A model generated the notes under the pieces. That model made no database searches and was not told where the DNA came from. It saw nothing but the letters and a program-made list of their open reading frames with translations. A program made the position numbers and the translations under genes. This document shows, piece after piece, positions 6,440-9,099 of a stretch of 9,099 bases of DNA (the first letter of the stretch is position 1; every line of letters begins with the position of its first letter). This stretch comes from Eubacterium sp. TM05-53 (GTDB lineage Bacteria > Bacillota_I > Bacilli_A > Erysipelotrichales > Erysipelotrichaceae), in NCBI RefSeq assembly GCF_003436425.1, contig NZ_QSPK01000078.1, positions 1-9,099 on the forward strand, written 5' to 3'.

Positions 6440-7167
6440 TCGTAGAATACCTTACTCAAGAAATCCTTTGCACGATCCGACTGAGGATTCTCAAAGAATT
6501 TTTCACTCGTATTCTCTTCTACAATTTCACCTTGATCCAAGAAAACAACTCGAGTTCCTACCTTTCTCGCAAAGCCCATTTCATGTGTAACCACAACCAT
6601 TGTCATACCTTGTTTACCAAGATCTTTCATTACTTCAAGTACTTCCTTGATCATTTCTGGATCTAATGCACTCGTAGGCTCATCAAACAACATAATATCT
6701 GGATTCATACATAGTGCTCTGGCAATCGCAACACGCTGTTTTTGTCCACCCGACAAGTTATTAGGATACGCGTCTTTCTTTTCTAACAATCCAACTTTAT
6801 CTAAATACTCTAAAGCTGTTTTTTCAGCCTCTTCATCCGATTTGTTTAACACTTCTACCTGGGCTAACTTACAATTTTGTATAACCGACATATTCGGAAA
6901 TAAATTAAAATGTTGGAAGACAAATCCCATACGATTTCGTTGTGCACGAAATTTCTTTTCATCATCCGGATTCATCCATTCGTTATCCATATAAATTTTA
7001 CCTGTATCCACATGCTCCAAGCCATGAATACAACGTAATAATGTACTTTTCCCTGAACCACTCGGACCAATCAACGAGATAATATCGCCTTTATTGACTT
7101 CTAAGTTCACATTTTTTAGGGCATGTGTTTTATTAAAATTTTTTGAAACATTCTCTACTCTAATCAC
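6436..7167 (-). CDS. Polar amino acid ABC transporter ATP-binding protein
   Basis: A 243-residue ATPase of the GlnQ/HisP group that powers uptake through the adjacent permease. Motifs in order are Walker [10 protein letters not shown] (34-42), the Q-loop VFQHFNLFP with Q85, the signature LSGGQKQR (138-145), Walker [13 protein letters not shown] (158-169) and the H-loop histidine H195 in VTHEM. The start codon is GTG at 7167-7165. It was chosen because MIRVENVSK aligns with the normal start of the family and because an AGAGG site lies about ten bases before it. The first eight bases overlap the end of the permease gene (GTGATTAG), and the stop overlaps the aminotransferase start. These overlaps indicate a single coupled transcription unit and stoichiometric synthesis of the ABC components. 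Confidence 0.96.
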   Translation of the reverse strand: MIRVENVSKNFNKTHALKNVNLEVNKGDIISLIGPSGSGKSTLLRCIHGLEHVDTGKIYMDNEWMNPDDEKKFRAQRNRMGFVFQHFNLFPNMSVIQNCKLAQVEVLNKSDEEAEKTALEYLDKVGLLEKKDAYPNNLSGGQKQRVAIARALCMNPDIMLFDEPTSALDPEMIKEVLEVMKDLGKQGMTMVVVTHEMGFARKVGTRVVFLDQGEIVEENTSEKFFENPQSDRAKDFLSKVFYE

Positions 7168-7843
7168 TTACAGCCAACCTCTTTTCCACTTTATTTCCAA
7201 TACAAGAAACGATACATGTCATAATCAAATAGAATATTGCCGCTAACATATATGGCGACATAACATCATAATATTCAGCCCCAATGATTTGAGCTCCCTT
7301 TAAAAGTTCCACTGCACCGATACAACTAATCAAAGAACTATCTTTGATCAATGTGATAAACTCACTAATCAATGGTGGTACCACACGCTTAAATGCTTGG
7401 GGTAAAATGACAAGTTTCATTGTCTTCCAACTTGATAATCCCAATGTTTCACAAGCTTCCCATTGTCCTTTATCAACCCCATTGATTCCTGAACGTAACA
7501 ATTCAGTTTGATATGCGCCCGAATTAATACTTAAAGCTATCATACCAATTACGATAGGATTGATTCTTAATACATCGCCTGTAAATGCCGTATAAATCGA
7601 TGGAATAACAGAGAAAATAATCAAAATCTGTAGAAGCAATGGGGTTCCACGAATGATTGTGACATACACAAACGCTATAGCTCTAGGCACCTTATGTTTA
7701 CTTCTTCTGCCACTAGCTCCAAGAATTCCAAGGACTAAACCAATTAAAAGGGAAAGCGCTGCAATCGCAACCGACAACAGCGCACCCTTTGCCAAATAGA
7801 GTATATTCTCTAATGTAAATACCTGATCAATCGCAACAAACAT
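7160..7843 (-). CDS. Polar amino acid ABC transporter permease (HisM/HisQ type)
   Basis: A 227-residue inner-membrane permease of the family that imports histidine, arginine, glutamine and related amino acids. Hydrophobic segments lie at about 18-42, 56-84, 94-110 and 195-217, consistent with the usual five helices. The family hallmark [10 protein letters not shown] is at 63-72. The cytosolic EAA loop that docks on the ATPase is at about 129-148, with E-A-x-x-T-L-G-L and a downstream L-P-Q-A-F. Only one permease gene is present, so the transporter is likely a homodimer. A GAGGAAAG ribosome-binding site precedes the start, 20 bases after the binding-protein gene. Confidence 0.95.
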   Translation of the reverse strand: MFVAIDQVFTLENILYLAKGALLSVAIAALSLLIGLVLGILGASGRRSKHKVPRAIAFVYVTIIRGTPLLLQILIIFSVIPSIYTAFTGDVLRINPIVIGMIALSINSGAYQTELLRSGINGVDKGQWEACETLGLSSWKTMKLVILPQAFKRVVPPLISEFITLIKDSSLISCIGAVELLKGAQIIGAEYYDVMSPYMLAAIFYLIMTCIVSCIGNKVEKRLAVSD

Positions 7844-7863
7844 ACACTTTCCTCACTTTTCCT

Positions 7864-8625
7864 TTACTTTGTTTCTAATGGAGATAAATCATATTTTTTA
7901 CACAACTTAGCATAATCATCACTAGCCAAGAATTTCTTAATACATGTATTCATCTTCTTAATCATATCTGTGTTACCTTTTTTCGCAATGATATAGTTTT
8001 GTTCATCCATTAAAGATTCATCTAACATTTTAAACTCGCCACTCTTTACATAGTTTTTAGCTACACCCAAGTCAACGATAGCTGCATCATATTGATTTGC
8101 ACTTAATGCGTTCATAATATCTTGTACATTCTTTAATCCAGTTACTTTGGCATCCTTAACTTCTTTTGCGGCAGCCTCACCAGTAGCTCCTGTTTGAGCA
8201 ACTAAAGATTTACCTTCTAAATCAGCAGTCGATGTGATATCTGAATCTTTTGGAATCACAGCAACCTGGCTTGATCCTAAGTATGGATCTGACCATTCTA
8301 CTTTACGTTTTGAATCATATGTAAATCCTGAAATACCCACATCAATTTGATCACCTTGAAGTTGTGTAATGATATTGTCAAAGTCCATCTTCTTCATTTC
8401 TAACTTATAAGTTACGCCTTCTTCATCACTTAGATATTCTTCAAAACACTTCATCATATCTGGGTCAAATCCGACGATGTCACCTTTTTTATTTTCCGAT
8501 TCATAAGGAGCATAATCTGGAGAAATCCCCACAGTAATTGTTTTTACATCCTCTGATTCACTTGAACATCCTGCCATTGTCAATGCGGTTAAAGCCGCCA
8601 TACCTAATTTAATAATTTTTTTCAT
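7864..8625 (-). CDS. Amino acid ABC transporter substrate-binding lipoprotein
   Basis: A 253-residue extracellular solute-binding protein, family 3. The signal peptide has a lysine-rich start and the lipobox MAG before C20, so the mature protein is membrane-anchored outside the cell. The body begins with TVGISPDYAPYE, then GFDPDMM, the MDFDNIITQLQGDQIDVGISG segment and TAD-x-x-G-x-x-x-x-x-Q-T-G, the usual landmarks of cationic and polar amino acid binders. It captures the substrate for the following permease and ATPase. The start has an AGGTAGGA ribosome-binding site and sits about 90 bases below the T-box terminator; its ATG overlaps the stop of the upstream short ORF. The family alone does not fix the ligand, but the T-box reading suggests arginine. 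Length is normal for the family. Confidence 0.95.
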   Translation of the reverse strand: MKKIIKLGMAALTALTMAGCSSESEDVKTITVGISPDYAPYESENKKGDIVGFDPDMMKCFEEYLSDEEGVTYKLEMKKMDFDNIITQLQGDQIDVGISGFTYDSKRKVEWSDPYLGSSQVAVIPKDSDITSTADLEGKSLVAQTGATGEAAAKEVKDAKVTGLKNVQDIMNALSANQYDAAIVDLGVAKNYVKSGEFKMLDESLMDEQNYIIAKKGNTDMIKKMNTCIKKFLASDDYAKLCKKYDLSPLETK

Positions 8626-8690
8626 TTTATATTCCTACCTTTCTTCATGTGTAAATCAAAAATTATTCTATATCGTCGATCACTTTCCAT
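8622..8690 (-). CDS. Possible 22-residue arginine-rich leader peptide (uORF)
   Basis: A short ORF lies wholly between the T-box terminator and the binding-protein gene. It starts MESDRRYRIIFD and has four arginines in 22 residues, at positions 5, 6, 8 and 19, coded by CGA, CGA, AGA and AGG. An AAAGGG sequence stands about nine bases before its ATG, and its TGA overlaps the ATG of the binding-protein gene, which would couple their translation. If arginine is the transporter's substrate, ribosome stalling here could tune expression. The ORF is short enough to be chance, and nothing proves that it is translated. Confidence 0.3.
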   Translation of the reverse strand: MESDRRYRIIFDLHMKKGRNIK

Positions 8691-8710
8691 TCACACACAC
8701 CCTTTCTAAT

Positions 8711-8739
8711 AAAAAAAACGCCCAAATATATTGGACGTT
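8711..8739 (-). terminator. T-box regulated terminator
   Basis: AACGTCCAA (8739-8731) pairs with TTGGGCGTT (8725-8717) around a TATAT loop, with one G-T wobble, followed by six further T. The first arm overlaps the part that pairs with the TTGG before the T-box bulge in the antiterminator, as expected for mutually exclusive structures. Confidence 0.9.
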
Positions 8740-8930
8740 ATATACGCGGTACCACCAAAATTCCATCTGCCTATACAGATGACACCTCATTCTTAACGCG
8801 AATTCACGATTTAGCCTCAAACCTTCGACTAAATAACTCCAAGACACGTTCCAAAAGATTTCTCAATAACTTGCACCTACCGTTATCTCTCTTAAGAAAA
8901 ATTACTTTTGTACTTCTTCTCTTCTTCGTT
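8711..8930 (-). promoter_or_regulatory. T-box riboswitch, specifier best read as CGU (arginine)
   Basis: The leader contains the T-box core GGTGGTACCGCG at 8756-8745, whose UGGU bulge (8754-8751) pairs with the free end of uncharged tRNA. Stem I has the GUAC / GGAACGUG specifier loop (GUAC near 8913-8910), an upper helix AAAAG (8909-8905) with CTTTT (8857-8853), the AGAGAG T-loop at 8892-8887, and a loop GGTAGGTGCAA (8881-8871) on an ATAAC/GTTAT stem. A second helix pairs TTTAGTC with GGCTAAA (about 8833-8811). Stem III is CATCTG/CAGATG (8781-8764). In the specifier loop the order GAA-CGU-G fits the usual GAA, codon, purine pattern, so CGU at 8848-8846 is the best codon. ACG (Thr) and GUG (Val) are the neighbouring frames. 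Low charged-tRNA levels should favour the antiterminator and turn on the transporter operon. Confidence 0.9.
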
Positions 8931-8940
8931 TATGTAAACT

Positions 8941-8968
8941 ATTATATTCATTTTCTGAAAACTTGCAA
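8941..8968 (-). promoter_or_regulatory. Promoter of the T-box leader and transporter operon
   Basis: On the minus strand TTGCAA (8968-8963) lies 16 bases from a perfect TATAAT (8946-8941). The start is expected near 8934, a few bases before Stem I of the T-box. This fits the position of the leader well and no competing promoter is closer. Confidence 0.8.
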
Positions 8969-8971
8969 GAT

Positions 8972-8994
8972 AAAAATGAAATTATTTTACATTT
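8972..8994 (-). terminator. Weak possible terminator of the upstream gene
   Basis: AAATG (8994-8990) can pair with CATTT (8978-8974), with a further AAA/TTT above a one-base bulge, followed by TT. The stem is nearly all A-T and the T-tract is short, so termination here would be poor. It lies just upstream of the T-box promoter, which is a natural place for the end of the preceding transcript. Confidence 0.2.
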
Positions 8995-9013
8995 ATTTAC
9001 AAATATTAAATTA

Positions 9014-9099
9014 TCATTCTTTTTGTAACCATCTGCAAATATCAATAACTTGAATACCTTGATAATCATATGTTTCATGACGTGTTCTTGCAATAATCA
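9014..9099 (-). CDS. C-terminal tail of an unidentified protein, cut by window edge
   Basis: The visible 27 residues end in VIDICRWLQKE followed by TGA at 9016-9014, preceded by IIARTRHETYDYQG. The mix of residues is that of a folded protein end, and the other two minus-strand frames give less convincing protein. I do not recognise the family. The gene lies upstream of the T-box promoter in the same direction, so it may be a separate transcript. The frame is assigned from composition only. Confidence 0.5.
   Translation of the reverse strand, partial: IIARTRHETYDYQGIQVIDICRWLQKE

Noticed and set aside
8846..8850. Reading the T-box specifier as ACG (threonine) or GUG (valine).
   Set aside because: Neither is followed by the conserved purine, and the cationic-type importer fits arginine better. 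Both remain possible until a covariance-model alignment is made.
979..9058. The 11-mer ACTTGAATACC occurs at 979-989 and 9048-9058.
   Set aside because: Exact 11-mer matches are expected by chance in an AT-rich window of this size. No further similarity surrounds the copies.
8902..9093. A 63-codon minus-strand ORF across the promoter of the T-box operon.
   Set aside because: It overlaps the tail of the upstream gene in another frame, runs through the -35 and -10 boxes and into Stem I, and has no ribosome-binding site. The regulatory reading explains the sequence better.
1..9099. CRISPR arrays, tRNA or rRNA genes, and phage or toxin-antitoxin genes.
   Set aside because: I looked on both strands and saw no regularly spaced repeats, no tRNA-like cloverleaf and no relevant protein motifs.

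Overview
The window reads as chromosome from a low-GC Gram-positive bacterium (Bacillota). The evidence is strongly AT-biased codon use, purine-rich Shine-Dalgarno sequences before nearly every gene, a T-box riboswitch, Rho-independent terminators and lipobox lipoproteins. A gut Erysipelotrichia-type host is a reasonable guess, but nothing here fixes the taxon. Every gene I can support lies on the minus strand, so transcription runs from high to low coordinates.

Reading in the direction of transcription, the window opens with the C-terminal tail of an unidentified gene (9014-9099). A near-consensus promoter (8941-8968) follows, then a full T-box leader (about 8711-8930). The most likely specifier codon is CGU, which would make this an arginine sensor. 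The leader controls an operon of a lipoprotein substrate-binding protein, an ABC permease, an ABC ATPase and a PLP-dependent aminotransferase, with overlapping or closely spaced genes. A YehR/DUF1307-like lipoprotein follows and ends in a hairpin terminator (4788-4812). Between the T-box terminator and the first structural gene sits a 22-codon ORF. It carries four arginine codons, and its stop overlaps the start of the binding-protein gene; it may be a second regulatory layer.

A small calcineurin-like metallophosphoesterase gene comes next. Its 3' end contains a consensus promoter (TTGACA, 18 bp, TATAAT) for a second operon. A perfect 12-bp palindrome sits over the expected start site of that promoter. 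The operon encodes a GntR/UTRA repressor, a ROK-family kinase and a MATE efflux transporter. The repressor and kinase genes overlap by ATGA, and a strong hairpin surrounds the kinase stop codon. The operon ends in a terminator at 1107-1144. The grouping suggests a sugar- or glycoside-responsive unit that is autoregulated through the palindrome.

The low-coordinate end is mobile DNA: the N-terminal 243 residues of an IS110-family DEDD recombinase, cut by the window edge, with its upstream non-coding end lying toward the MATE terminator. IS110 elements of this arrangement encode a bridge RNA upstream of the recombinase. The 731-1106 stretch is non-coding and rich in inverted and direct repeats, so it is the natural place to look for one.
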